A stretch of DNA of 64,000 nucleotides from Blastococcus sp. TF02-8 (lineage in GTDB: Bacteria > Actinomycetota > Actinomycetes > Mycobacteriales > Geodermatophilaceae), in contig NZ_QOHK01000002.1 in assembly GCF_003319175.1 (NCBI RefSeq), positions 496,001-560,000 of the forward strand. Reading direction: 5' to 3'. The notes beneath the pieces were generated by a model, which had not been told where the DNA came from, made no database searches, and saw only the letters and a program-made list of their open reading frames with translations. Shown here in pieces: positions 1-9,820 of the stretch. How positions within the stretch are numbered: the stretch's first letter is position 1; each line of letters opens with the position of its first letter. A program made the position numbers and the translations under genes.

Positions 1-1
1 G

Positions 2-520
2 GCCGTCGGTCAGGCCACCTACGACGCCGCCGTCCAGCGGGTCCTGGTCGACCGGGGCGAGATCACCTACTTCGTCGGCCGCGAGCACCTGCTGCCCCTC
101 GTGCAGGCGCTGCGCGACGACGAGGCGCTGCGCTTCGAGCTGCTGTCCAGCGTCTCGGGCGTCGACTACCTCGACAGCGGCGGCCCCGCGGTGACCCCCG
201 GCCGACCCCGGCTGCACGTCGTCTACCACCTGACCTCGATGACCTACCGGCGCCGGATCCGGCTGGAGGTCGCCGTCACCGCCGAGGACCCGCACGTCCC
301 CTCGGTGACCGGCACCTACCCGACGGCGGACTGGCACGAGCGGGAGGCCTTCGACATGTTCGGGATCGTCTTCGACGGCCACCCGGGCCTGACCCGGATC
401 CTCATGCCGGACGACTGGGACGGGCACCCCCAGCGCAAGGACTACCCCCTCGGCGGCATCCCGGTCGAGTACCACGACGCGACCATCCCGCCGCCCGACA
501 CACGTCGGGCCTACAGGTGA
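2..520 (+). CDS. nuoC: NADH-quinone oxidoreductase subunit C (5' end outside window)
   Basis: NuoC is a peripheral-arm subunit of proton-pumping complex I that helps join the hydrophilic arm to the membrane arm. The frame is open from position 2 to the TGA at 518-520 (172 codons) with no convincing start, so the gene begins upstream. A GTG at 101 lies inside conserved coding sequence and is not the start. The family signature [14 protein letters not shown] is present, followed by [11 protein letters not shown] near the C-terminus. nuoD begins 13 bp later on the same strand, so this is the interior of a nuo operon. nuoA and nuoB presumably lie just outside the window. Confidence 0.95.
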   Translation, partial: AVGQATYDAAVQRVLVDRGEITYFVGREHLLPLVQALRDDEALRFELLSSVSGVDYLDSGGPAVTPGRPRLHVVYHLTSMTYRRRIRLEVAVTAEDPHVPSVTGTYPTADWHEREAFDMFGIVFDGHPGLTRILMPDDWDGHPQRKDYPLGGIPVEYHDATIPPPDTRRAYR

Positions 521-533
521 ACGGGGCGTACCG

Positions 534-1856
534 ATGACGACCACCCAGGACCCCTACGCCGGCTCCCGGGAGACCACCGAGGGGCGGGTCTACACCGTCA
601 CCGGTGGCGACTGGGACGCCACGCTCGGCGCCGACCCCCACGAGAACGAGCGGCTCGTGGTCAACATGGGCCCGCAGCACCCCTCCACCCACGGCGTGCT
701 GCGGCTCGTGCTCGATCTCGAGGGCGAGACGGTGACCAAGGCCCGCGTGGTCATCGGCTACCTGCACACCGGCATCGAGAAGAACACCGAGTACCGCAAC
801 TGGGTGCAGGGCACGACCTTCGTGACCCGCATGGACTACCTCGCCCCGCTGTACAACGAGGCCGGCTACTGCATGGCGGTCGAGAAGCTGCTCGGGATCG
901 AGGTGCCCCAGCGCGCGCAGACCATCCGTGTGCTGGTCATGGAGATCAACCGGATCGCCTCGCACCTGGTGGGCCTGGCCACCGGCGGCATGGAGCTCGG
1001 CGCGCTGACCGCCATGACCAACGGGTTCCGCGAGCGGGAGATGTGCCTGGACCTCCTCGAGGAGATCACCGGCCTGCGGATGAACCACGCCTACATCCGG
1101 CCCGGCGGGCTGGCCCAGGACCTGCCCGAGGGCGCGGTCGAGCACATCCGCGAGTTCCTCGAGGTCATGCCGAAGCGGGTGGCCGACTTCCACCGGATGC
1201 TCACCGGGCAGCCGATCTGGCAGCGCCGGCTCAAGGACGTCGGCTACCTCGACGTCACCGGCTGCCTCGCCCTCGGCGTGACCGGTCCGATCCTGCGCTC
1301 CGCGGGCCTGCCCTGGGACATGCGCAAGGTGGAGCCCTACCTGGGCTACGAGACCTACGACTTCGAGGTGCCGACCGCCGACACCTGCGACGCCTGGGGC
1401 CGCTACCTGGTGCGCATGGCCGAGGTGAACGAGTCGCTGAAGCTCATCGGCCAGGCGCTGGACCGGCTCGAGCCCGGCCCGGTGATGGTCGAGGACCGCA
1501 AGATCGCCTGGCCGGCGCAGCTGGCGCTCGGGCCCGACGGCATGGGCAACTCCCACGAGCACGTCGCGCACATCATGGGCCAGTCGATGGAGGCCCTGAT
1601 CCACCACTTCAAGCTGGTCACCGAGGGCTTCCGGGTGCCGGCGGGCCAGGTCTACGTGCCGATCGAGTCGCCCCGCGGCGAGCTCGGCTACCACGTCGTC
1701 AGCGACGGGAGCACCCGCCCGTGGCGCGTCCACGTGCGCGACCCCAGCTTCGTGAACCTGCAGGCCACGGCGGCGATGAGCGAGGGCGGCATGATCGCCG
1801 ACGTCATCGCCGCGATCGCCTCGATCGACCCGGTGATGGGAGGTGTCGACCGGTGA
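534..1856 (+). CDS. nuoD: NADH-quinone oxidoreductase subunit D
   Basis: NuoD (49-kDa-type, 440 aa) lines the quinone-binding cavity of complex I at the junction of the two arms. [12 protein letters not shown] lies at residues 46-57 and [11 protein letters not shown] near residue 76; both are hallmarks of the family. The protein ends in the conserved [11 protein letters not shown]. The ATG at 534 follows nuoC by 13 bp with a short G-rich Shine-Dalgarno sequence. The stop overlaps the nuoE GTG by 4 bp, implying translational coupling. Length and motifs are normal for Actinobacteria. Confidence 0.98.
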   Translation: MTTTQDPYAGSRETTEGRVYTVTGGDWDATLGADPHENERLVVNMGPQHPSTHGVLRLVLDLEGETVTKARVVIGYLHTGIEKNTEYRNWVQGTTFVTRMDYLAPLYNEAGYCMAVEKLLGIEVPQRAQTIRVLVMEINRIASHLVGLATGGMELGALTAMTNGFREREMCLDLLEEITGLRMNHAYIRPGGLAQDLPEGAVEHIREFLEVMPKRVADFHRMLTGQPIWQRRLKDVGYLDVTGCLALGVTGPILRSAGLPWDMRKVEPYLGYETYDFEVPTADTCDAWGRYLVRMAEVNESLKLIGQALDRLEPGPVMVEDRKIAWPAQLALGPDGMGNSHEHVAHIMGQSMEALIHHFKLVTEGFRVPAGQVYVPIESPRGELGYHVVSDGSTRPWRVHVRDPSFVNLQATAAMSEGGMIADVIAAIASIDPVMGGVDR

Positions 1857-2857
1857 GTGCGCTCCCTGGTTCGGCAGAAGGAACCGCGGTCACGGGGCTC
1901 GACTCCAGCCCCGTCGAGCCGGCGCCCGCGGACCTGCCGCCGCTGACCGAGCAGACGCGTCTCGAGGCGCGGGAGATCATCGCCCGCTACCCGGTCGCGC
2001 GCTCGGCGCTGCTGCCGATGCTGCACCTGGTGCAGAGCTACCAGGGCTACGTCAGCCCCGAGGGCGTCGCGCTGTGCGCCGAGGAGCTGCGTCTGACCAA
2101 GGCCGAGGTCGGCGCGGTGGCGACCTTCTACACGATGTACAAGCGCCGCCCGACCGGCCGGCACATCGTGAGCGTCTGCACCAACACGCTGTGCGCCGTC
2201 CTCGGCGGCCAGCGGATCATGGACGCGCTCTCGGCCGACCTCGGCGTGCACCACGACGAGACCGCCGCCGACGGCTCGATCACCCTCGAGCACGCCGAGT
2301 GCCTGGCTGCCTGCGACTACGCGCCGGTCGTCACCGTCGACTACGAGTTCTACGACCAGCAGGACGTCGAGAGCGCCCGCGCCCTGGTCGCGGCCCTGCG
2401 TCGCGGCGAGAAGCCGCACCCGACCCGCGGCGCCCCGCTGACCGACTTCCGCGGCGTCTCCCGGCAGCTGGCCGGTTTCACCCAGTACGAGGACCCGGAC
2501 GCCGCCGTCGACGCGCCGGGCCACTACGAGCCCACCCTGCGCGGGCTCCGGCTGGGGGCCGAGCGCGGTGAGTCCGCCCCGCCGATGCCGCGCCCGTCCG
2601 CGCCGGCGCCGGACACCCGGGAGCCCGCCGCCACCGTCGCGCCCTCGGGCGGGACGGGGGAGACACCGGGCCGCGAGGCGGCCGACGCGCGCGTGGCCGC
2701 CGCCGACACCCCGGCCGAGAAGGCGGGCGCAGCCGGATCGCACCCCGACGCACCCGAGCCCGCCGGCCGGTCGCTCGCCGACCAGGACGACGGCACCGAC
2801 ACGCCCGCGGGGTCCGAGCCGGGCACGTCCGGCCAGGGTCCGCAGAGGGAGGCCTGA
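1853..2857 (+). CDS. nuoE: NADH-quinone oxidoreductase subunit E with long C-terminal tail
   Basis: NuoE (24-kDa type) carries the 2Fe-2S cluster N1a next to the NADH-oxidising NuoF. The four ligands are C109, C114, C150 and C154, in the motifs CTNTLC and CLAAC. The GTG at 1853 overlaps the nuoD stop as GTGA, with GGGAGGT about 8 bp upstream. The open frame extends far upstream, but that part is antisense-like arginine/proline-rich noise over nuoD. The 334-aa product is longer than many NuoE proteins. From about residue 240 it continues as a tail rich in Pro, Ala, Gly and Asp with no recognisable domain. nuoF follows after 2 bp. Confidence 0.96.
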   Translation: MSALPGSAEGTAVTGLDSSPVEPAPADLPPLTEQTRLEAREIIARYPVARSALLPMLHLVQSYQGYVSPEGVALCAEELRLTKAEVGAVATFYTMYKRRPTGRHIVSVCTNTLCAVLGGQRIMDALSADLGVHHDETAADGSITLEHAECLAACDYAPVVTVDYEFYDQQDVESARALVAALRRGEKPHPTRGAPLTDFRGVSRQLAGFTQYEDPDAAVDAPGHYEPTLRGLRLGAERGESAPPMPRPSAPAPDTREPAATVAPSGGTGETPGREAADARVAAADTPAEKAGAAGSHPDAPEPAGRSLADQDDGTDTPAGSEPGTSGQGPQREA

Positions 2858-2859
2858 CC

Positions 2860-4188
2860 ATGCCCCTGAGCCCCGTCCTCACCTCCCGGTGGGGGGCCGA
2901 CCAGTCGTGGCGGCTGGCGACCTACGAGTCGCTGGACGGCTACGCCGCGCTGCGCACCGCGCTCTCGATGACCCCCGACGAGCTGGTCACGATGGTCAAG
3001 GACTCCGGTCTGCGCGGCCGCGGCGGTGCCGGCTTCCCGACCGGCATGAAGTGGAGCTTCATCCCGCAGCCCAAGCCGGGGGAGACCCCGACCGGTCCGG
3101 CGGCGATGCCCAAGTACCTCGTGGTCAACGCCGACGAGGGCGAGCCGGGCACCTGCAAGGACCTGCCGCTGATGATGGCCGACCCGCACTCGCTCATCGA
3201 GGGCGTGATCATCTCCGCGTACGCGATCCGGTCGGAGTTCGCCGTCATCTACGTCCGCGGGGAGGCGGTGCACGCCCACCGGCGGCTGATGAACGCCGTG
3301 GCCGAGGCCTACGCCGCCGGATACCTCGGCACGGACATCCTCGGCACCGGCTACGACCTGGAGCTGGTCGTGCACGCGGGCGCCGGCGCCTACATCTGCG
3401 GCGAGGAGACGGCGCTGCTCGACTCGCTCGAGGGCTACCGCGGCCAGCCCCGCCTCAAGCCGCCGTTCCCGGCCGTCGCCGGGCTGTACGGCGCGCCGAC
3501 GGTCATCAACAACGTGGAGACGCTGGCCAGCGTGCCGTTCGTCGTCCGCGGCGGGGCGGAGTGGTTCAAGGCCTTCGGGCCGGAGAAGTCACCCGGCCCG
3601 AAGATCTACTCGCTCTCGGGCCGCGTGGTCCGTCCCGGCCAGTACGAGGCCCCCATGGGGACGACGATGCGCGAGCTGCTGGAGATGGCCGGCGGCGTCC
3701 GCCCCGGGCACGAGCTGAAGTTCTGGACCCCGGGCGGCTCCTCGACCCCGTACTTCACCCCCGAGCACCTCGACGTCCCGCTGGACTTCGACTCGGTCGC
3801 GGCGGCGGGCTCCATGCTCGGCACCACCGCGCTGATGGTCTTCGACGAGACCGACTCGATCGTCGAGGCCACCCTGCGCTTCACCCAGTTCTACGCGCAC
3901 GAGAGCTGCGGCAAGTGCACCCCCTGCCGGGAGGGCACCTACTGGCTGGTCCAGATCCTGCAGCGGCTGGTCGACGGCCAGGGCACCGCCGCCGACCTCG
4001 ACCTCCTGGTCGACACCTGCGACAACATCCTCGGCCGGTCGTTCTGCGCGCTGGGCGACGGCGCGACCAGCTGCATCTCCAGCTCGCTGAAGTACTTCAA
4101 GGACGACTACGTCGCCTTGCTGCCGCCCGAGGAGCAGGCCCGCCTGGGTCGCAGCCTCCGACTCGAGCCCGTGGGGGCCGCCTCGTGA
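2860..4188 (+). CDS. nuoF: NADH-quinone oxidoreductase subunit F
   Basis: NuoF (51-kDa type, 442 aa) binds NADH and FMN and holds 4Fe-4S cluster N3, the entry point for electrons in complex I. The glycine-rich [10 protein letters not shown] is at residues 53-62, and a second nucleotide/FMN motif, [14 protein letters not shown], starts near residue 173. Cluster ligands are C350, C353 and C356 in [12 protein letters not shown], with C396 further on. The ATG at 2860 follows the nuoE stop by 2 bp and is preceded by AGGGAGG. The end overlaps the nuoG GTG by 4 bp. Confidence 0.98.
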   Translation: MPLSPVLTSRWGADQSWRLATYESLDGYAALRTALSMTPDELVTMVKDSGLRGRGGAGFPTGMKWSFIPQPKPGETPTGPAAMPKYLVVNADEGEPGTCKDLPLMMADPHSLIEGVIISAYAIRSEFAVIYVRGEAVHAHRRLMNAVAEAYAAGYLGTDILGTGYDLELVVHAGAGAYICGEETALLDSLEGYRGQPRLKPPFPAVAGLYGAPTVINNVETLASVPFVVRGGAEWFKAFGPEKSPGPKIYSLSGRVVRPGQYEAPMGTTMRELLEMAGGVRPGHELKFWTPGGSSTPYFTPEHLDVPLDFDSVAAAGSMLGTTALMVFDETDSIVEATLRFTQFYAHESCGKCTPCREGTYWLVQILQRLVDGQGTAADLDLLVDTCDNILGRSFCALGDGATSCISSSLKYFKDDYVALLPPEEQARLGRSLRLEPVGAAS

Positions 4189-6683
4189 CCCTGACCAACC
4201 CCACGCCGGCGCCCGCCGTCCCCCCGGGCGCACCGGGGCCGCACACGCCGCCGGACGCCGTCCACTGCACCATCGACGGCTTCGACGTCGCGGTGCCGAA
4301 GGGCACGCTGATCATCCGGGCCGCCGAGATGATCGGTGTGCAGATCCCGCGGTTCTGCGACCACCCGTTGCTGGAGCCGGTCGGCGCCTGCCGGCAGTGC
4401 CTCGTCGAGGTCGAGGGGCAGCGCAAGCCGGTCGCCTCGTGCACGATGCCCGTCACCGACGGCATGGCGGTGCGCACCCAGCTCTCCAGCCCCGTCGCCG
4501 ACAAGGCGCAGCAGGGCACGATGGAGCTGCTGCTGATCAACCACCCGCTCGACTGCCCCGTCTGCGACAAGGGCGGCGAGTGCCCGCTGCAGAACCAGGC
4601 CATGAGCAACGGGCGCACCGAGAGCCGGTTCGAGGGCGAGAAGCGCACCTATCCCAAGCCCCTGCCGATCAGCACCGAGATCCTGCTCGACCGCGAGCGC
4701 TGCGTGCTGTGCGCCCGGTGCACCCGGTTCTCCGAGCAGGTGGCCGGCGACCCGTTCATCGAGCTGTTCGAGCGCGGCGCCCTGCAGCAGGTCGCGATCT
4801 ACCAGGACGAGCCGTTCGAGTCCTACTTCTCCGGCAACACCACCCAGATCTGCCCGGTCGGCGCCCTGACCAGCGCCCAGTACCGGTTCCGCGCCCGGCC
4901 GTTCGACCTGCGCAGCGAGCCCAGCGTGTGCGAGCACTGCGCCTCGGGCTGCGCGATGCGCACCGACTACCGCCGGGGCAAGGTCACCCGCCGGCTGGCG
5001 GGTGAGGACCCGGCGGTCAACGAGGAGTGGACCTGCGACAAGGGGCGCTACGCGTTCCGCTACGCCACCAGCAACGAACGGCTGACCACTCCGCTGGTGC
5101 GCGGCGCCGACGGCGAGCTGCGGCCGGCGTCCTGGCCCGAGGCATGGGCGGCCGCCGCCGCTGGGCTGGCGCAGGCCCGCGCCGAGGGCGGGGTCGGCGT
5201 CCTGCCGGGCGGACGGCTCACCCTCGAGGACGCCTACGCCTGGGCCACCTTCGCGCGCGTGGCGCTGGGCACCAACGACGTCGACGCCCGGGCGCGAGCC
5301 CACTCGGCCGAGGAGCTCTCGTTCCTGGAGGCCGCCGTCGCCGGCACCGGTCCGGTCACCGGGGCGGTCACCTACGACGACCTCGGTGCCGCCTCGGCGG
5401 TCCTGCTCGCCGGGCTCGAGCCGGAGGAGGAGTCACCGATCCTCTTCCTGCGGCTGCGCCGGGCGGTGCGCACCGGGAAGCTCGCCGTCTTCGACCTCGC
5501 GCCCTTCGCGACCCGCGCCGCCGAGAAGCTGCAGGCCACGGTGCTCGCCACGCTGCCCGGTGCCGAGGCCCGGTCGCTGCGGGCGCTGGCCGAGGGCACC
5601 TGGGGCGGTCCGGCCGTCGAGGCCCTCCGGGAGCCCGGCGCGGTGCTGCTCGCCGGTGAGCGGCTGGCCGAGGTGCCCGGCGCGCTCACGGCCCTCGTGG
5701 CGCTCTCCCGCGCCACCGGAGCGCGGTTGGCCTGGGTGCCCCGCCGCGCCGGTGAGCGCGGGGCGGTCGAGGCCGGGGCGCTGCCGAACCTCCTCCCCGG
5801 CGGCCGCAGCATCGGCGACGCGCAGGCGCGCGCCGAGGTGGCCGCGCTGTGGGGCATCGACCCCGCTGCGGTGCCGAGCGCTCCGGGCCGTGACCTGACG
5901 GCCATCCTCACCGCCGCGCGCAGCGGCCGGCTCCCCGGCCTGCTCGTCGGTGGCGTGGACCCGGCGGACCTGCCCGACCCGGCCCTCGCGATCGCGGCAC
6001 TGGACGCGGCCGCGTTCGTCGTGAGCCTGGAGATGTTCCCGAGCGCAGTGACGGAGCGGGCCGACGTCGTCCTCCCGGTCGCCGCCGCACCGGAGAAGGC
6101 GGGCACCTACCTCGACTGGGAGGGCCGCGCCCGGCCCTTCGACGCCACCCTCCACGGCACCGGGATGCTCACCGACGGGCGGGTCCTGCACGGCCTGGCC
6201 GAGGAGATGGACGTCGACCTGCGGCTGCCGACCCCGGCAGCCGCTCGCGCCGCGATGCTGGCGCTCGGCGCCCGCCGCTCACCGGCCGCCGGGGCGCCGG
6301 ACGTCCCGGCGCCGGCCGCCCCGGTGCTGCGCGAGGACGAGGCGCTGCTGGCCAGCTGGCGGCAGCTGCTCGACGTCGGCACCCTGCAACGGGACGAGCC
6401 GGAGCTCGCCGGGACCGCCCGCCGTCCGGTCGCGCGGATCGGGGCGCAGACCGCCGCCCGCCTCGGCCTGGCCGACGGCGACCGCGTCACGGTGGCCGGC
6501 GCCACCGGCTCGGTCACCCTGCCGGTGCGCATCACCCCGATGCCCGAGCAGGTGGTGTGGCTGCCCATGCGCTCGCCGGGCAGCGAGATCCGGACCGGGC
6601 TGGGCACCGGGCCCGGCGGCATCGTGCGGCTGGCCCGCACCGGCGAACCGGTGACCGCCGACGTCACGGGAGGCACGCGATGA
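4185..6683 (+). CDS. nuoG: NADH-quinone oxidoreductase subunit G
   Basis: NuoG (75-kDa type, 832 aa) carries the iron-sulfur chain of complex I. Ligands visible in order: 2Fe-2S C58, C69, C72, C86; H120/C124/C127/C133 for the His-ligated cluster; C173, C176, C179 and C223 for a further 4Fe-4S cluster; and CxxCxxxC with a fourth Cys 28 residues on (C249, C252, C256, C284). The last set matches the extra cluster N7 found in a subset of bacteria. A molybdopterin-oxidoreductase-like domain follows. The GTG at 4185 overlaps the nuoF stop as GTGA; the open frame further upstream is non-coding. The end overlaps nuoH as ATGA. Confidence 0.97.
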   Translation: MTLTNPTPAPAVPPGAPGPHTPPDAVHCTIDGFDVAVPKGTLIIRAAEMIGVQIPRFCDHPLLEPVGACRQCLVEVEGQRKPVASCTMPVTDGMAVRTQLSSPVADKAQQGTMELLLINHPLDCPVCDKGGECPLQNQAMSNGRTESRFEGEKRTYPKPLPISTEILLDRERCVLCARCTRFSEQVAGDPFIELFERGALQQVAIYQDEPFESYFSGNTTQICPVGALTSAQYRFRARPFDLRSEPSVCEHCASGCAMRTDYRRGKVTRRLAGEDPAVNEEWTCDKGRYAFRYATSNERLTTPLVRGADGELRPASWPEAWAAAAAGLAQARAEGGVGVLPGGRLTLEDAYAWATFARVALGTNDVDARARAHSAEELSFLEAAVAGTGPVTGAVTYDDLGAASAVLLAGLEPEEESPILFLRLRRAVRTGKLAVFDLAPFATRAAEKLQATVLATLPGAEARSLRALAEGTWGGPAVEALREPGAVLLAGERLAEVPGALTALVALSRATGARLAWVPRRAGERGAVEAGALPNLLPGGRSIGDAQARAEVAALWGIDPAAVPSAPGRDLTAILTAARSGRLPGLLVGGVDPADLPDPALAIAALDAAAFVVSLEMFPSAVTERADVVLPVAAAPEKAGTYLDWEGRARPFDATLHGTGMLTDGRVLHGLAEEMDVDLRLPTPAAARAAMLALGARRSPAAGAPDVPAPAAPVLREDEALLASWRQLLDVGTLQRDEPELAGTARRPVARIGAQTAARLGLADGDRVTVAGATGSVTLPVRITPMPEQVVWLPMRSPGSEIRTGLGTGPGGIVRLARTGEPVTADVTGGTR

Positions 6684-8137
6684 ACCTGTGGGCCGCGCCC
6701 GACCAGCCCACGCTGGAGGACTTCGGGCACGACGTCTGGTGGATCGTGCTCGTCAAGATCGTCGGGGTCTTCGGGCTCCTGGTGCTGATGACGCTGTTCG
6801 CGATCGTGTTCGAGCGCAAGGTCGTCGCCCGCATGCAGCAGCGGATCGGCCCCAACCGGGTCGGCCCGCGCGGCTACCTGCAGAGCCTCGCCGACGGCCT
6901 GAAGCTGGCGTTCAAGGAAGACATCATGCCGGCGCTGGCGGACAAGCCGGTCTACTTCCTGGCTCCGGTCATCGCCGCGATCCCCGCGTTCCTGGCCTTC
7001 TCGGTGATCCCGCTCGGCCCGACGGTCAGCATCTTCGGCGAGCGCACTCCGCTGCAGCTCACCGACGCCCCCATCGGCGTCCTGGTCGTCCTCGCCTGCT
7101 CGGCCATGGGCGTCTACGGCATCGTGCTGGCCGGCTGGGCCTCGGGCTCCACCTACCCGCTGCTCGGCAGCCTGCGCAGCGCCGCCCAGATGGTCAGCTA
7201 CGAGATCGCGATGGGTCTGTCCATCGTCGCGGTGTTCCTCTACGCCGGCTCGATGTCCACCTCGGAGATCGTCGCCGCGCAGGCCGACGGCAACCGGCTG
7301 GACTTCTTCGGCGCGGAGTTCACCGGGCCGAGCTGGTTCGCGGTGCTGCTGCCCGTCTCGTTCGTCATCTACGTGATCGCCGTCGTCGGCGAGACCAACC
7401 GGGCGCCGTTCGACCTGCCCGAGGCCGAGAGCGAGCTGGTCGGCGGGTTCCACACCGAGTACTCGTCGCTGAAGTTCGCGCTGTTCTTCCTCGCCGAGTA
7501 CATCAACATGGTCACCGTCTCCGCCCTGGCCGCGACGCTGTTCCTCGGCGGCTGGCGGGCGCCGTGGCCGATCTCGATCTGGGACGGCGCCAACACCGGC
7601 TGGTGGCCGCTGCTGTGGTTCTTCCTCAAGGTCGTGGCGGCGCTGTTCGTCTTCATCTGGCTGCGCGGCACGCTGCCCCGGCTGCGCTACGACCAGTTCA
7701 TGCGCTTCGGGTGGAAGGTCCTGGTACCGACGGCGCTGGTCTGGATCCTCGTCGTCGCCACCATGCGCACCGTCTCCCGCGAGGCGGACCTCTCCACCGG
7801 TCAGATCGCGCTGTTCGTCGGCGTCCCGGCCGCGCTGCTGGTCCTCGCCGGGCTGCTGGTCGCCAGCCGGTCGGCCAACCGCGACACCCGGGTGATGGCC
7901 GAGCAGGCGTCCGCCGGCGCGGTGCACGCCACCGATCCCGAGCCCGACGTGCTGCCCCCGGTGGGCGCGCGTCGCGGTGGCCCCCGCCGCGCGGAGGGCG
8001 GTTTCCCGGTGCCGCCCATGGACCTGACGGTGCCGCCGTCACCGCGCATCCGCCGGGAGAGCGGCGAGACCGGCGCGACCGTGGTCGGCACCGGCCGCCG
8101 CGGCACCGCCACGATCGAGGAGGACGGCGATGTCTGA
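6680..8137 (+). CDS. nuoH: NADH-quinone oxidoreductase subunit H
   Basis: NuoH (ND1 type) is the membrane subunit forming the floor of the quinone channel. The 485-aa product has about eight hydrophobic helices and the conserved [12 protein letters not shown] and [17 protein letters not shown] segments. After the last helix there is a cytosolic tail from about residue 405, rich in Pro, Arg and Gly and of no recognised function. C-terminal extensions are common in actinobacterial NuoH. The ATG at 6680 overlaps the nuoG stop by 4 bp; an in-frame upstream start would only add an Arg/His-rich stretch antisense to nothing conserved. nuoI starts 8 bp before this gene ends. Confidence 0.96.
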   Translation: MNLWAAPDQPTLEDFGHDVWWIVLVKIVGVFGLLVLMTLFAIVFERKVVARMQQRIGPNRVGPRGYLQSLADGLKLAFKEDIMPALADKPVYFLAPVIAAIPAFLAFSVIPLGPTVSIFGERTPLQLTDAPIGVLVVLACSAMGVYGIVLAGWASGSTYPLLGSLRSAAQMVSYEIAMGLSIVAVFLYAGSMSTSEIVAAQADGNRLDFFGAEFTGPSWFAVLLPVSFVIYVIAVVGETNRAPFDLPEAESELVGGFHTEYSSLKFALFFLAEYINMVTVSALAATLFLGGWRAPWPISIWDGANTGWWPLLWFFLKVVAALFVFIWLRGTLPRLRYDQFMRFGWKVLVPTALVWILVVATMRTVSREADLSTGQIALFVGVPAALLVLAGLLVASRSANRDTRVMAEQASAGAVHATDPEPDVLPPVGARRGGPRRAEGGFPVPPMDLTVPPSPRIRRESGETGATVVGTGRRGTATIEEDGDV

Positions 8138-8693
8138 GATCGAGCGCGCTCCGGCGAAGGCCGCCCGGCCGGCGCTGCGCGACGCCGTGACCCCGGCTCC
8201 GGCCCAGGGGTTCGGTGTCACCTTCGCGCAGATCTTCCGCACGGTGACCACCGAGCAGTACCCGTTCGAACCCAAGGTGACCAAGCCGCGCTACCACGGG
8301 CGGCACGTGCTCAACCGGCACCCCGACGGGTTGGAGAAGTGCGTCGGCTGCGAGCTCTGCGCCTGGGCGTGCCCGGCGGACGCGATCTACGTGGAGGGTG
8401 GCGACAACACCGAGGAGGCCCGCTACTCACCCGGTGAGCGGTACGGCGCGGTCTACCAGATCAACTACCTGCGCTGCATCTTCTGCGGGCTGTGCATCGA
8501 GGCCTGCCCCACCCGGTCGCTGACGATGAGCAACGACTTCGAGCTGGCCGACGACGACCGCCGCGACCTGATCTACACCAAGGAACAGCTCATGGCCCCG
8601 CTGCTGCCCGGCATGGAGGCACCCCCGCACGCCATGCGCCTGGGCGAGGACGAGAAGGACTACTACCTGCGCGCACCGGAGGCCCGCTCGTGA
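8130..8693 (+). CDS. nuoI: NADH-quinone oxidoreductase subunit I
   Basis: NuoI (TYKY type, 187 aa) is a ferredoxin-like subunit with two 4Fe-4S clusters (N6a and N6b) that pass electrons towards N2 and quinone. Ligands are C71, C74, C77 and C81 in [12 protein letters not shown], and C116, C119, C122 and C126 in [12 protein letters not shown]. The ATG at 8130 lies inside the nuoH 3' end with GGAGGA upstream. The first 30 residues are a variable extension. The stop overlaps the nuoJ GTG by 4 bp. Confidence 0.97.
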   Translation: MSEIERAPAKAARPALRDAVTPAPAQGFGVTFAQIFRTVTTEQYPFEPKVTKPRYHGRHVLNRHPDGLEKCVGCELCAWACPADAIYVEGGDNTEEARYSPGERYGAVYQINYLRCIFCGLCIEACPTRSLTMSNDFELADDDRRDLIYTKEQLMAPLLPGMEAPPHAMRLGEDEKDYYLRAPEARS

Positions 8694-9508
8694 CCCCCGA
8701 GGCAGCCGACGTCGTCATCGGCACCGGCGAGGCCGTCGTCTTCTGGATCCTGGGCCCCATCGCGCTGGCCGGGGCGCTCGGCATGGTCTTCAGCCGCAAC
8801 GCCGTGCACTCCGCGCTGTGGCTGGTCAACACGATGCTGGCGCTGGGCGTGTTCTACGTCGTCCAGTCCGCCCCGTTCCTCGGCGCGGTGCAGATCATCG
8901 TCTACACCGGCGCGATCATGATCCTCTTCCTCTTCGTGCTGATGCTGGTCGGACGCGACTCGTCGGACTCGGTGGTGGAGACGCTGCGCGGGCAACGGAT
9001 CGCGGCCACCGTGCTGGGCCTGGGCTTCGCCGGCCTCGTGGGTGCCGGCATCGCCCGGGCCACCCAGGACCTGCCCGTGGCCGGGCTGGACGAGGCGCAG
9101 GGCGAGGGCAACATCGCCGCGATCGCCGAGCTGCTCTTCACCCGCTACCTGCTGGCCTTCGAGGTCACCAGCGCGCTGCTCATCACCGCCGCCGTCGGGG
9201 CCATGGTCCTGGCCCACATCGAGCGGGAGCCCGGCAGCCGGCAGACCCAGAAGGAGCTCTCCCGCGCCCGGTTCCTGACCAGCGACCGTCCGCAGACCCT
9301 CCCCGGGCCCGGCGTCTACGCCCGGGCCAACTCGGTGGCCGCCCCCGCCCTGCTGCCCGACGGCCGGACGCTCGACGAGACGGTGGCCACCGGCGTCGAC
9401 CCCCAGGAGGTCCAGCAGATGCCCCGACCCACCGGCCGCGAGCAGCTGGGCAGCCCCGACGCCGCGCTCGGCACGCTCACCCCGGCCGACGGCGGGGAGG
9501 AGCGGTGA
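8690..9508 (+). CDS. nuoJ: NADH-quinone oxidoreductase subunit J
   Basis: NuoJ (ND6 type) is a small membrane-arm subunit next to the E-channel of complex I. Five hydrophobic helices occupy about residues 15-175, including the family stretch [17 protein letters not shown]. The 272-aa product is longer than the roughly 170 aa of many NuoJ proteins because of a polar tail of about 90 residues after the last helix. The GTG at 8690 overlaps the nuoI stop; the longer upstream frame is an artefact of high GC. The end overlaps nuoK by 4 bp. Confidence 0.95.
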   Translation: MTPEAADVVIGTGEAVVFWILGPIALAGALGMVFSRNAVHSALWLVNTMLALGVFYVVQSAPFLGAVQIIVYTGAIMILFLFVLMLVGRDSSDSVVETLRGQRIAATVLGLGFAGLVGAGIARATQDLPVAGLDEAQGEGNIAAIAELLFTRYLLAFEVTSALLITAAVGAMVLAHIEREPGSRQTQKELSRARFLTSDRPQTLPGPGVYARANSVAAPALLPDGRTLDETVATGVDPQEVQQMPRPTGREQLGSPDAALGTLTPADGGEER

Positions 9509-9804
9509 CCATCAGCTACTACCTGGTGCTCGCCGCGATCCTCTTCACGATCGGCGCGGTCGGGGTCCTGGTCCGCCGCAACGCCATCGTCGTGTTCATG
9601 TGCATCGAGCTGATGCTCAACTCGGTGAACCTGACGCTGGTGACCTTCGCCCGGGCCGGCGGGACGGTCGACGGCCAGATCATGGCGTTCTTCGTCATGG
9701 TCGTCGCTGCCGCCGAAGTGGTCATCGGCCTGGCCATCATCATGTCGATCTACCGGACCCGCAGGTCCGCCTCGGTCGACGACGCCAACCTCCTGAAGTA
9801 CTGA
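9505..9804 (+). CDS. nuoK: NADH-quinone oxidoreductase subunit K
   Basis: NuoK (ND4L type, 99 aa) is a three-helix subunit contributing conserved acidic residues to the proton path of complex I. The motif [11 protein letters not shown] in helix 2 carries the key Glu, and [10 protein letters not shown] in helix 3 carries the second. The GTG at 9505 overlaps the nuoJ stop as GTGA with GGGGAGGAGC just upstream. The length is exactly normal for the family. nuoL starts 16 bp after the stop. Confidence 0.97.
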   Translation: MTISYYLVLAAILFTIGAVGVLVRRNAIVVFMCIELMLNSVNLTLVTFARAGGTVDGQIMAFFVMVVAAAEVVIGLAIIMSIYRTRRSASVDDANLLKY

Positions 9805-9820
9805 CCGGGACGGACATCCA

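Noticed and set aside
2568..4184. Apparent in-frame extension of nuoG upstream through nuoF
   Set aside because: The stretch is Arg/Pro-rich out-of-frame translation of nuoF; the GTG at 4185 overlaps the nuoF stop and starts the conserved ferredoxin domain region.
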